Assembly (NCBI GenBank): GCA_910589395.1
Contig: CAJUTL010000040.1
Coordinates: forward strand, 1 to 23,196
Length of the DNA: 23,196 nt
From: an uncultured Oscillospiraceae bacterium
GTDB taxonomy: Bacteria; Bacillota_A; Clostridia; Oscillospirales; Acutalibacteraceae
Reading direction: 5' to 3'
Shown: piece after piece, positions 8,644-15,028 of the stretch
How positions within the stretch are numbered: position 1 is the stretch's first letter
How the letters are laid out: each line of letters starts with the position of its first letter
The notes under the pieces: model-generated
What the model was told of the DNA's origin: nothing
The model's database searches: none
What the model saw: the letters and a program-made list of their open reading frames with translations, nothing else
Position numbers and translations under genes: made by a program

Positions 8644-8672
8644 TTGCGTTTTTTCCCCTGTCATGCTACAAT
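8644..8672 (+). promoter_or_regulatory. Sigma-A-like promoter of the Crp/Fnr regulator gene
   Basis: TTGCGT (8644-8649), a 17-bp spacer and TACAAT (8667-8672) precede the regulator gene; the start would be near 8679. The -10 box matches five of six consensus bases. Confidence 0.6.
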
Positions 8673-8688
8673 AGCCTTGCTCAAAAAT

Positions 8689-8702
8689 GTTGCTATAGCA
8701 AC
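8689..8702. promoter_or_regulatory. Perfect 14-bp palindrome, probable autoregulatory operator
   Basis: GTTGCTATAGCAAC is its own reverse complement and lies about 10 bases after the predicted transcription start and just before the ribosome site. A 14-bp dyad is the usual size for Crp/Fnr dimers. The central 12 bp recur exactly at 12409-12420, at the far end of the ABC operon. Confidence 0.5.
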
Positions 8703-8720
8703 GAAATTCAGGAGGAATTC

Positions 8721-9392
8721 ATGGAGCTGACACAGGAGGAACAGGCGGTTTTGGAGGGCTCAGGGCTTTTTCAGGGCATTTCCCGGGAAAAGCTTTTCTC
8801 CATGCTTTCCTGCCTTCAGGCCTTCCGGCGGGAATTTGCCGCCGGAGAGCTTGTTTTGCGGGAAGGCGAGCTTGCGGAGAATGTAGGCCTGGTGCTCTCC
8901 GGCCACGCCGCCTCCCTGAAACTGGGCAGGCATGGCGAGGAGTTGATCCTTACGCTGCTGGAACAGGGCAGCTTTCTGGGGGTTCTGGTGGCCGCCAGCC
9001 GGGAAAAGAAAAGCCCGGTTTTTGTCAGGGCGGAAACGCCCCTTTCCGTGATCTTTTTTCCGGCCCGGCAGCTTTCCTCCCCCTGTGAAAGCGCCTGCCC
9101 GGAGCACACCCAGCTGACCCGGAATTTCCTTGCCGCTGTGGCGGAAAAATCCCTGACGCTCAATGACCGCATCGACTGCCTGGTGCGCCGGGGTGTCCGG
9201 GAAAAGGTACAGGTCTACCTTTTGCACATGGCAAAGAAGCGGGGCAGCCCGGAATTTACGATCCCCCTGGATCGGGAGGCCATGGCAGGCTACCTGAATG
9301 TAGATCGCGCCGCCCTTTCCCGGGAGCTTTCCCGCATGAAGGCGGAGGGACTTATCGAGTACCGGAAAAGCTTCTTTCGGCTGCTATACTGA
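8721..9392 (+). CDS. Crp/Fnr-family transcriptional regulator
   Basis: This 223-residue DNA-binding protein has a cyclic-nucleotide-binding-type beta-barrel (about 15-120, with AGELVLREGELAENVGLVLSG at 41-61), a dimerisation helix (about 132-155) and a C-terminal winged helix (about 183-223) with MAGYLNVDRAALSRELSRM as the recognition helix region. Length fits the family. Cysteines are C31, C122, C126 and C153; the C122-x3-C126 pair before the long helix is often seen in clostridial members, but it is not the Fnr N-terminal iron-sulfur cluster pattern, so the effector is unknown. The start ATG has AGGAGG five to six bases upstream. The gene precedes an ABC import operon on the same strand by about 440 bp and has its own promoter with a palindrome behind it, so autoregulation plus control of the transporter is a reasonable inference, not shown. 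Confidence 0.92.
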   Translation: MELTQEEQAVLEGSGLFQGISREKLFSMLSCLQAFRREFAAGELVLREGELAENVGLVLSGHAASLKLGRHGEELILTLLEQGSFLGVLVAASREKKSPVFVRAETPLSVIFFPARQLSSPCESACPEHTQLTRNFLAAVAEKSLTLNDRIDCLVRRGVREKVQVYLLHMAKKRGSPEFTIPLDREAMAGYLNVDRAALSRELSRMKAEGLIEYRKSFFRLLY

Positions 9393-9835
9393 AAACGGTA
9401 GACATGGGCTGCCGCACCAAATTCAGAGGGCAATACAGAATGAGCAATGAGTAATAAGAAATGAGCAATTTTAAGGGCATAGTTCGATAAATTGGAATTT
9501 GGCGGCGAACCGCTTGCTTTCTATCTGTCATTCTGAACGAAGTGAAGAATCTCGTCCTTTGCCCTTTTGCCCTGGAATTAAGGGCAAGATTCTTCGTCAA
9601 GAAAGCTATAGCTTTCTGCGCTCCTCAGAATGACAAAAGAAAGGATTTGCCCTTTTCTAACAACTAACAGCTAGTTCGCTAAACTACAATTTATCGCTCT
9701 ACCATCCTTGTCCTTCATTGCTAATTTCTCATTCCTCATTGTCCTGCCCTTGCTTCATTGCACCGAAGGTGCCACCTTCCTCTAGCGTCTAGAATCTAGC
9801 ATCTAGAATCTAAACAAACGAAAGGTCGATGATCT
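9393..9835. repeat. Intergenic repeat cassette 4 (contains foldback A2)
   Basis: No gene. AT-rich words GAGCAATGAGTAATAAGAAA (about 9440-9459), end module CGATAAATTGGAATTTGGCG (9485-9504), foldback A2 (9526-9635), inverted end CTAAACTACAATTTATCG (9679-9696), ATTGCTAATTTCTCATTCC words, a small hairpin TTGCACCGAAGGTGCCACC (9757-9775) and finally the tandem 14-mers TCTAGCGTCTAGAA/TCTAGCATCTAGAA (9781-9808). Read on the minus strand the last three modules repeat the order found at 16960-17021. No clear promoter for the ABC genes was found. Confidence 0.65.
9526..9635. repeat. Foldback repeat family A, copy A2
   Basis: Runs from TGTCATTCTGAACGAAGTG to CTCAGAATGACA. AGAATCTCGTCCTT is mirrored by GGGCAAGATTCTTCGTC, and the hairpin GAAAGCTATAGCTTTC sits near the right end, as in A1. 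Confidence 0.75.
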
Positions 9836-10903
9836 ATGAAAAAGCTTTTGTCTCTTGCACTTGCCCTGCTGCTTTGTCTCACGCTGTTCGGCTGCTCGGA
9901 AGGTCCGGCTTCCTCTGGGGCTTTGTCCTCCTCCGGGCCCGCTTCCCTGACGCCGGAAAGCTCCGCGCCTGCTTCCGGTTCTCCCGCCTCCTCCGCGGGC
10001 GATCCGGGCTCCGCCAATGTGGCGGCGCTGAAGGGCCCTACCGCCATGGGTATGGTCAAGCTGATGGCGGACCAGGAGGCGGCCGCCGAACCCCATTTTA
10101 CCTTTACCATTGCCGCCTCTGCCGATGAGATCACTCCCAAGCTGATTCAGGGTGAACTGGATATTGCCGCCGTTCCCGCTAATTTGGCAAGCGTGCTTTA
10201 CAACAACACCGAGGGAAAACTTCAGGTGCTTGCCATCAACACCCTGGGGGTGTTGTACCTTGTGGAAAGCGGGGATACGGTTCACTCTGTGGAGGATCTG
10301 CGGGAGAAAACCATCTATTCCAGCGGCAAGGGCTCCACGCCGGAGTATGCCCTTTCCTACCTGCTTTCCCAAAACGGCATTGATCCGGAGCAGGACGTTT
10401 CCATTCAGTGGAAATCAGAGCATTCCGAGTGTGTGGCGGCCCTGGCGGCGGAGGAAAACGCCATTGCCATGCTGCCCCAGCCCTTTGTGACCACCGCCCA
10501 GGCAAAAAATGAAGGGATCCGGGTAGCCCTGGATCTCAATGAGGAATGGGAAAAGCTTTCCTCTGAGGGAGATCAAAAAGCAACGCTGATCACCGGCGTG
10601 GTGGTGGCAAGAAAAGAATTTACCGAGGAACACCCGGCGCTGGTGCAGCAGTTCCTGAAGGAATATGAAGCCTCGGTAGACTATGTGAATTCCGATACCG
10701 AGGGGGCCGCCGCCCTGGTGGGAAGCTATGATATCGTGCCGGAGGCCGTGGCGAAAAAAGCCCTGCCGGAGTGCAACATCACCTTCGTGGCCGGAGCGGA
10801 GCTGAAGGAAAAGCTTTCCGGCTACCTTCAAGTTCTCTTTGATCAAAATCCCAAGGCGATCGGAGGCAAGCTGCCCGGTGATGACTTCTACTATGGGGGA
10901 TAA
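9836..10903 (+). CDS. ABC transporter substrate-binding lipoprotein
   Basis: This 355-residue protein is the extracellular binding component of an importer. A basic N-end, a hydrophobic stretch and the lipobox LFGC (17-20) predict lipid attachment at C20. A Ser/Ala/Pro-rich linker (21-60) leads to a periplasmic-binding fold with LKGPTAMGMVKLM (about 65-77), ELDIAAVPANLAS (107-119) and YSSGKGSTPEYALSYLL (161-177). This pattern fits the NMT1/SsuA/TauA-like class, whose members bind sulfonates, nitrate, bicarbonate, thiamine precursors and similar small molecules; the true ligand is not predictable. The ribosome site GAAAGG (9820-9825) is modest and 10 bases from the ATG. The gene overlaps the permease gene, so the two are translationally coupled. 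Confidence 0.88.
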   Translation: MKKLLSLALALLLCLTLFGCSEGPASSGALSSSGPASLTPESSAPASGSPASSAGDPGSANVAALKGPTAMGMVKLMADQEAAAEPHFTFTIAASADEITPKLIQGELDIAAVPANLASVLYNNTEGKLQVLAINTLGVLYLVESGDTVHSVEDLREKTIYSSGKGSTPEYALSYLLSQNGIDPEQDVSIQWKSEHSECVAALAAEENAIAMLPQPFVTTAQAKNEGIRVALDLNEEWEKLSSEGDQKATLITGVVVARKEFTEEHPALVQQFLKEYEASVDYVNSDTEGAAALVGSYDIVPEAVAKKALPECNITFVAGAELKEKLSGYLQVLFDQNPKAIGGKLPGDDFYYGG

Positions 10904-11669
10904 GCAAAACGAGAAAGCCGGACTTCCCCGCCTTGGAAAAAAACTGCTGGCGGCGGGTTTTTGGCTGCTTCTCTGGCAGCTTGCCGCCATGGGGCTGGGC
11001 CAGGAGCTTCTGCTCGCTTCCCCAGTTTCTGTTTTGCGCTGTCTGTTTGAGCTTCTCCCCACCGGAGATTTCTGGCGTGCCGTGCTGTTTTCCTTTTCCC
11101 GCATCACCCTGGGCTTTCTGCTGGCCTGCCTTGCGGGAACACTGCTGGCTGCGCTGGCGGCCCGGTTTTCCCTGCTGCGGGAGCTTACCGCTCCCCTGAT
11201 GAGCGCGGTGCGCGCTGTGCCGGTGGCCTCCTTTATCATTCTGGTGCTGCTGTGGGTACCCTCCCGAAACCTTTCCGTTGTGATCTCCTTCCTGATGGGC
11301 ATGCCTGTTTTATACGCCAATGTCCTGACAGGCGCGCAGAGTATGGATCGGGAGCTTTCGGAAATGGCGGCGGTGTTTCGCGTTCCCTTTTCCCGTCGCC
11401 TGCGGTATTTATATCTGCCGCAGCTCATGCCCTTTTTCCGCTCCGCCTGTGCCGCCGGGCTAGGGCTCTGCTGGAAGGCGGGCGTGGCGGCAGAGGTCAT
11501 CGGCCTGCCGGACGGCTCTATCGGAGAGCGGCTGTACGAGGCAAAGATCTATTTGGAAACGCCCCGGCTTTTTGCCTGGACGCTCATCATCATTCTTATC
11601 AGCCTGCTGTTTGAAAAGCTGTTTCTGCTTTTATTGGACCGGGCGCTTTGCCGGCTGGAAAAAGCTTAA
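10893..11669 (+). CDS. ABC transporter permease
   Basis: This protein of about 258 residues has roughly six hydrophobic segments and the cytoplasmic coupling motif of importer permeases, ELSEMAAVFRVPFSRRLRYL followed by YLPQL, equivalent to EAA-x3-G-x9-I-x-LP. It is of the SsuC/TauC type. The start is uncertain: ATG at 10893 overlaps the previous stop by 11 bases and is preceded by GGTGAT, whereas ATG at 10881 (four residues longer) has GGAGG 14 bases upstream, and a TTG further up is unlikely. It should pair with the lipoprotein at 9836 and the ATPase at 11848. The gap to the ATPase gene is occupied by a structured repeat. Confidence 0.87.
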   Translation: MGDKQNEKAGLPRLGKKLLAAGFWLLLWQLAAMGLGQELLLASPVSVLRCLFELLPTGDFWRAVLFSFSRITLGFLLACLAGTLLAALAARFSLLRELTAPLMSAVRAVPVASFIILVLLWVPSRNLSVVISFLMGMPVLYANVLTGAQSMDRELSEMAAVFRVPFSRRLRYLYLPQLMPFFRSACAAGLGLCWKAGVAAEVIGLPDGSIGERLYEAKIYLETPRLFAWTLIIILISLLFEKLFLLLLDRALCRLEKA

Positions 11670-11831
11670 GAGCCTATCCCAAAATAAACCACACACATCT
11701 TGCTTGCATATTTTCAACCATACATCGTTGGTTTTCCTTGACGGGCGACAGCTCGCCCGCGAAAAATCGCCTTATCTGGCTGAAAATCTGACGGCGCAAT
11801 CTGCGCACGTCTTATTTCGGGACAGGAGCTA
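11670..11831. repeat. Structured repeat (MITE-like) inside the ABC operon
   Basis: The end sequences GAGCCTATCCCAAAATAA (11670-11687) and TTATTTCGGGACAGGAGC (11812-11829) are imperfect inverted repeats matching at 14 of 18 positions. Inside are several hairpins: AACCA...TGGTT around 11716-11733, CGGGCGACAGCTCGCCCG (11742-11759) and GCGCAATCTGCGC (about 11794-11806), plus an inner pairing of ATTTTCAACCA with TGGCTGAAAAT. There is no reading frame of note. It abuts the permease stop codon exactly and ends at the ATPase ribosome site. Two of the arm mismatches would become G-U pairs in a minus-strand RNA, so a minus-strand structured RNA is an alternative. Confidence 0.6.
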
Positions 11832-11847
11832 AGGAGGGAGGCGTTTC

Positions 11848-12417
11848 ATGGATATCGAGCTGAAAAATATCGAGAAATCCTTCGGTGAAAAAACTGTTTT
11901 GCGAAATTTCTCCTGTCGGTTTTCCGAGGGAAAGACCACCTGTATCATGGGCCCCTCCGGCTGCGGGAAAACCACCCTGCTCCGGCTGCTTTTAGGGCTG
12001 GAGGTTCCGGATTCCGGTCAGATCTCCGGCATGGCGGAGCGGCGGAAAAGCGCCGTGTTTCAGGAGGACCGGCTCTGCGAGGGCGTCAGCGCCGTTTCCA
12101 ACCTGCGTATGGTTTCCCCCGCCCTTTCCCGCCGGGAAGCGGAAGCGCTTTTGTCCCGGCTGGGGCTGGGGGACAGCCTTCATCAGCCCCTGCGGGAATT
12201 TTCCGGCGGCATGAAGCGCCGGGTCGCCATTCTTCGGGCGATTTCGGCAGAATACGACGTTTTGCTGGCCGATGAGCCCTTTCAGGGCCTGGATGAGGCC
12301 ACCAGGTGCCTGACCATGGAATATTTCAAAGCGCAAACCGCCGGAAAGACCGTGCTCCTTGTCACCCACGAGGAGCGGGAAGCGGCCTTTTTCGGAGGAG
12401 AGCTTTTATTGCTATAG
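11848..12417 (+). CDS. ABC transporter ATP-binding protein
   Basis: This 189-residue cytoplasmic ATPase energises the importer. All core motifs are present: Walker A GPSGCGKTT (35-43), Q-loop Q72 in AVFQEDRL, signature FSGGM (118-122), Walker B VLLADEP (138-144, E143), D-loop GLDEAT (147-152) and switch H174 in LVTHE. It is shorter than the usual 240-260 residues of SsuB/TauB relatives, stopping just after the H-loop, so the C-terminal helical tail is missing; the nucleotide-binding domain itself is complete. The ATG follows AAGGAGGGAGG by about 6-8 bases. It is the third gene of the importer cluster, 178 bp after the permease because of an inserted repeat. The stop codon lies inside a 12-bp palindrome that also occurs before the Crp/Fnr gene. 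Confidence 0.92.
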   Translation: MDIELKNIEKSFGEKTVLRNFSCRFSEGKTTCIMGPSGCGKTTLLRLLLGLEVPDSGQISGMAERRKSAVFQEDRLCEGVSAVSNLRMVSPALSRREAEALLSRLGLGDSLHQPLREFSGGMKRRVAILRAISAEYDVLLADEPFQGLDEATRCLTMEYFKAQTAGKTVLLVTHEEREAAFFGGELLLL

Positions 12418-12420
12418 CAA
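12409..12420. promoter_or_regulatory. Second copy of palindrome TTGCTATAGCAA
   Basis: This 12-bp palindrome is identical to the core of the one at 8689-8702. It spans the TAG stop of the ATPase gene. As a regulatory site its position would be odd, since no gene starts close downstream, so it may be chance. Confidence 0.3.
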
Positions 12421-12796
12421 ACAGCCCAAAGCAAAAGTGATTTTTCTTTGCCTCCTCTTATTGATAGAGGGAAAACAGACTGCTTTGCAGTCTGCGGGGA
12501 CTGCCGCATAGACGGTGGAAGGAATCGGTCACACGCAGGAAGTACCATAGAGTCGTTAGTTTCAATCCCCTCAGTCAGCCTTCGGCTGACAGCTTTCTCC
12601 GCTTCGCTTCGGTCAGTGCTGGACGGTCTCCACCGGAGACCAGCACCCCTTACCGTGCAAGGGGTGCCTTGGAGTACTAAACTATAAATTTACCGCATCA
12701 CAATTTGTCAGGCGTTGCTTGTAACGCTTTTGCCCCGGCCTTTTTTCTAAATAACTGGCACACCGACACAACCGCCCCCTACCCGCAAAGCAGCTT
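12418..12796. repeat. Intergenic repeat cassette 5 (contains foldback B3)
   Basis: No gene. After a short AT-rich start the stretch is occupied by foldback B3 (12451-12675), then an inverted end ACTAAACTATAAATTTACC (about 12676-12694) and GGCGTTGCTTGTAACGC (12711-12727), a small hairpin also seen at 8549 and 18455. The remaining bases to 12796 are unassigned. Confidence 0.55.
12451..12675. repeat. Foldback repeat family B, copy B3
   Basis: The order matches B2: a short hairpin CCTCTTATTGATAGAGG, the hairpin AGACTGCTTTGCAGTCT, GGTCACACGCAGGAAG, GTTTCAATCCCCTCAGTCAG and a hairpin CAGCCTTCGGCTG. An extra arm GCTGG...CCAGC and GGGGTGCC ends the copy. It is longer and more diverged than B1 and B2. 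Confidence 0.55.
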
Positions 12797-13043
12797 CTAT
12801 TTCTGAAATACATGGCGCTTCAGGTGGAGAGTGATCGGCTCACAGCCGGTCTCATATTTGTTACAGGGGGCTGTTCTCTCCGTATAGCAGATCTCTTCGG
12901 GACGGTACACGCAATGGCCGCAGCTGCAAGCTATGAATTGATTGTCCTTCGGCCCCCGCAGTGTCCACCTTTTTTCGACAGCCTTTTCCATTTTTCACAA
13001 AAAACTCCTCCGGGAAAGCTCCGCATTCGACAGCATATTTCAT
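12797..13043 (-). pseudogene. Small cysteine-rich protein, frameshifted paralogue of the upstream gene
   Basis: From the ATG at 13043 the frame reads MKYAVECGAFPEEFF and is then diverted; the homologous C-terminal part (RWTLRGPKDNQFIACSCGHC and on) lies in the +1 frame and ends at 12797. The switch point is the run CGAAAAAAGG (about 12976-12967). Dropping one A restores an 81-residue protein, exactly the length of the neighbour at 13060-13305. Shared features are C-x-C-G-x-C-x-YR, C-x-KY and P-I-x3-LKR-x-V. The gene starts 16 bases after the neighbour's stop, with AGGAAAA before the ATG, so they form an operon. An ATG at 12991 could express the C-terminal 64 residues alone (GGAGGAG lies about 13 bases upstream). 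The heptamer AAAAAAG fits -1 slippage, but the -1 frame soon stops, so classic -1 recoding does not explain it. A sequencing error is possible. The function is unknown. Confidence 0.6.
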
Positions 13044-13059
13044 TTTTCCTGTTTTTGGG

Positions 13060-13305
13060 CTATTTCGGGCTTTTCCATGAAACCCGCCGCTTTAATCGGA
13101 AACGAATAGGCTGAGGCTTGTACTTCTTGCAGGAAGCGGTATATGGCGTCAGACTCCGCCGCAAATTTCTGTACATGCAGTCCCCGCAGCCACAGGGAAG
13201 ATACCGGGCTTTCCGATTTTTCCACTGAAACACATGGTGCCGGATAAAATGAGCACAGGAACCGCAGCAAGGTTCCGACAAGGAGGGTACTTCTCTTTTT
13301 TTCAT
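13060..13305 (-). CDS. Small cysteine-rich protein of unknown function
   Basis: This 81-residue basic protein has an N-terminal CCGSC (13-17), then HF-x3-H, a C-G-C-G-D-C cluster (38-43) followed by MYR, a C59-K-K-Y, and a basic tail with PIRFRLKRRV. The paired cysteines suggest a small zinc-binding or redox fold, but I cannot name a family. It has no signal peptide or membrane segment. A full-strength ribosome site, AGAGGTGAT, lies five bases before the ATG. It is the first gene of a two-gene minus-strand unit with a diverged, frameshifted paralogue, and is divergent from a small XRE regulator; an inverted repeat lies between them. Homology between the two minus-strand frames is the main evidence that this is a real gene rather than chance. 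Confidence 0.65.
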   Translation of the reverse strand: MKKREVPSLSEPCCGSCAHFIRHHVFQWKNRKARYLPCGCGDCMYRNLRRSLTPYTASCKKYKPQPIRFRLKRRVSWKSPK

Positions 13306-13323
13306 AAAATCACCTCTGGCAAA

Positions 13324-13351
13324 ATAATATCACAAAATCACTTTTATGCAA
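13324..13351 (-). promoter_or_regulatory. Candidate promoter for the cysteine-rich gene pair
   Basis: On the minus strand TTGCAT (13351-13346), a 16-bp spacer and TATTAT (13329-13324) with an upstream TG give an extended -10 element. The start would be near 13317, just before the ribosome site. The -35 box is weak. Confidence 0.4.
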
Positions 13352-13352
13352 T

Positions 13353-13379
13353 ATAAAATTACTATAAAGGTAATTTTAT
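13353..13379. promoter_or_regulatory. Inverted-repeat operator between divergent genes
   Basis: ATAAAATTAC (13353-13362) and GTAATTTTAT (13370-13379) are perfect 10-bp inverted arms with a 7-bp spacer. The repeat adjoins the -35 box of the minus-strand promoter and lies 68 bases before the XRE gene, a fitting place for that regulator to bind. No T-tract on a GC-rich stem is present, so a terminator is unlikely. Confidence 0.55.
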
Positions 13380-13446
13380 TTCTTTTGAATGGATTTCTCA
13401 CAGGAATTTTGCTATTCTTCAAAAAGGCACGAAAGGGGGAATAGCA

Positions 13447-13668
13447 ATGATCAGAATCAAAATATCAGAATTGCTTGGAAAACATAAGATGACACAAAAA
13501 GCGTTGGCGACACTGACCGGTATAAGGCCGGCCACTATTTCAAAAATGTATTACGAAGAAACAAAAAGAATCGAAATTGACCAAATTGACAAAATTTGTG
13601 AGGTTCTTCATTGTTCCGTTTCTGATTTGCTTGAGTATCTACCCAGGGAAACACCCAAAAAATCTTAA
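13447..13668 (+). CDS. Small XRE-family (Cro/C1-type) DNA-binding protein
   Basis: This 73-residue protein is almost entirely one helix-turn-helix domain. TQKALATLTGIRPATISKMY (16-35) gives helices 2 and 3, and IDQIDKICEVLHCSVSDLLEY (44-64) gives the last two helices typical of the family. It lacks any effector or dimerisation extension. AAAGGGGG precedes the ATG by about 8 bases. The codon use is visibly more AT-rich than in neighbouring genes, which suggests transfer. It is divergent from the cysteine-rich pair and faces an inverted-repeat operator, so local repression is the natural reading. Short stand-alone XRE proteins of this kind are often phage- or toxin-antitoxin-derived, but no partner toxin is visible here. 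Confidence 0.88.
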   Translation: MIRIKISELLGKHKMTQKALATLTGIRPATISKMYYEETKRIEIDQIDKICEVLHCSVSDLLEYLPRETPKKS

Positions 13669-13702
13669 GGCAATACCACACCATTTATAACTGCCGTCTC
13701 AA

Positions 13703-13735
13703 AGTATTTCACGGTCTACTTTTCGTGAAAGTACT
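13703..13735. other. Hairpin between XRE and GH32 genes
   Basis: AGTATTTCACG (13703-13713) pairs with CGTGAAAGTACT (13724-13735) with a single bulged base, followed at once by the small hairpin GGGCATCAGCCC (13741-13752). There is no T-tract, so it is not a typical terminator. It may be a repeat remnant or a leader structure; the rest of 13669-13774 shows nothing. Confidence 0.35.
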
Positions 13736-13774
13736 CAAACGGGCATCAGCCCGCCCGTGCGTCCTTTCTGCGCT

Positions 13775-13802
13775 TTGTCAAAAAAAATTTCTGCCGTAAT
13801 AT
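13775..13802 (+). promoter_or_regulatory. Candidate promoter of the GH32 gene
   Basis: TTGTCA (13775-13780), a 16-bp A/T-rich spacer and TAATAT (13797-13802) precede the gene by about 75 bases. Confidence 0.45.
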
Positions 13803-13878
13803 ACCTCTTTAGAATTATGCGGTATGGCCCTAAATCAAAAAGTTCCCCCATCACTGTTCTGTAAAAAGGAGTTTTTCT

Positions 13879-14970
13879 ATGACAACGGAAATTCCCCGCA
13901 TGCGATATCATTTTGAACCGGAAAACGGGTGGATGAACGATCCCAACGGCCTTTGCTTTTTCAAGGGAAAATACCATGCCTTTTTCCAGCATTATCCCCA
14001 CGCCCCCAAGTGGGGGCCCATGCACTGGGGCCATGCGGTAAGCGATGACCTGCTCCACTGGAAGGAGCTTCCCATCGCTTTGTATCCCGATATGCCCTAT
14101 GAAAACGGCGGCGGCTGTTTTTCCGGCTCCGCCCTGGAAAAGGACGGCAGGCTGTACCTCATGTACACCTCCGTTTCCAAAGAGAGAGGGCAAACCCAGT
14201 CTATGGCAATCAGTGAAGACGGAGCTCACTTCACGAAGCTAGTGGAAAACCCGGTAATTTCGGAAAGCCCTCTCGACCCGGAAAACAGGGATTTCCGGGA
14301 TCCCAAGCTATTCGTTTATCAAGACGAATACCGCATGGTTTGTGGGGCGGGAAAGGACGGTCTAGCTTCCGTACTGCTGTTCCGCTCCCCGGATCTGCTG
14401 CACTGGGAGTACATAGGCCCCCTCTTTCAAAGCCGGGAACATGGCCCGGTGCCGGAATGCCCCGATCTGTTTCCCTTAGGCGATAAATGGGTGCTGATGT
14501 TCTCCCGAATGGACGACACCCATTCCGCCCAGTTTGTCACAGGAGAGTTTGACGGGGAGCATTTTACTCCGGAAAGCTTTCAGCAGCCGGAACGGGGAAG
14601 CGATTTTTACGCGCCCCAGACCTTTTTGGACAACAGCGGACGCCGGATCGTGATCGGCTGGCTGTTTAACTGGGATCGCACCGTTCCGGAAAACGCCGTG
14701 CGGGCGGGAGCCCTGTCTCTTCCCAGGGAGCTTTCTCTGAAAAACGGGATCCTTCATATGGCTCCCATTGCGGAGGCTCAAGATCTTCTCGTGAAGGAAG
14801 ATCTCTGCCTTCTGCGAACAGGGGAAAAGCTTCTGGTCAAAAACGGCAGCCGCACTTTTCTGGAGCTGCCGGAGAAATCCGTACAGAATATTGCCATTCT
14901 GCGGGATTCCCGCACCCGCGAGGTATTTTTGAACGGCGGCGAATTCTCCTGCACCTTTTATCTGGACTAA
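13879..14970 (+). CDS. GH32 beta-fructosidase (sucrose-6-phosphate hydrolase/invertase type)
   Basis: This 363-residue cytoplasmic enzyme should cleave beta-fructofuranosides such as sucrose, sucrose-6-phosphate or short fructans. The five-bladed propeller is clear: WMNDPNG (18-24) with nucleophile D21, FFQHYP, WGHAVSDDLLHW (50-61), FSGSA, FRDP (139-142) with stabiliser D141, and ECPDLF (193-198) with acid/base E193. The C-terminal beta-sandwich is much reduced, ending in AILRDSRTREVFLNGGEFSC, which resembles the family's VDRSSVEIFVNDGE strand. Usual family length is about 470-500, so this is a compact form rather than an obvious truncation, since the terminal strands remain. AAAAGGAG lies about 8 bases before the ATG. 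It has its own promoter and terminator; no sugar transporter or kinase gene is adjacent. Confidence 0.93.
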   Translation: MTTEIPRMRYHFEPENGWMNDPNGLCFFKGKYHAFFQHYPHAPKWGPMHWGHAVSDDLLHWKELPIALYPDMPYENGGGCFSGSALEKDGRLYLMYTSVSKERGQTQSMAISEDGAHFTKLVENPVISESPLDPENRDFRDPKLFVYQDEYRMVCGAGKDGLASVLLFRSPDLLHWEYIGPLFQSREHGPVPECPDLFPLGDKWVLMFSRMDDTHSAQFVTGEFDGEHFTPESFQQPERGSDFYAPQTFLDNSGRRIVIGWLFNWDRTVPENAVRAGALSLPRELSLKNGILHMAPIAEAQDLLVKEDLCLLRTGEKLLVKNGSRTFLELPEKSVQNIAILRDSRTREVFLNGGEFSCTFYLD

Positions 14971-14991
14971 ATGGCACTCACAGATTTCCAT

Positions 14992-15028
14992 AAAAAAGCT
15001 CGGAAAGGCTTTCTTTCCGGGCTTTTTT
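14992..15028 (+). terminator. Rho-independent terminator of the GH32 gene
   Basis: AAAAAAGCTCGGAAAG (14992-15007) pairs with CTTTCCGGGCTTTTTT (15013-15028) with one G-U pair and a 5-nt loop. It lies 22 bases after the stop codon and rules out an extended start for the next gene. Confidence 0.85.

Noticed and set aside
11670..11831. A known riboswitch or named noncoding RNA inside the ABC operon
   Set aside because: The fold is rich in hairpins, but I could not match it to the conserved core of any riboswitch class, so it is reported only as a structured repeat.
12812..13114. A 100-codon + strand frame opposite the cysteine-rich genes
   Set aside because: It has no ribosome site and no recognisable features, whereas the minus strand shows two homologous proteins.
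13703..13752. Terminator of the XRE gene
   Set aside because: The hairpins have no following T-tract; left as an unassigned structure.
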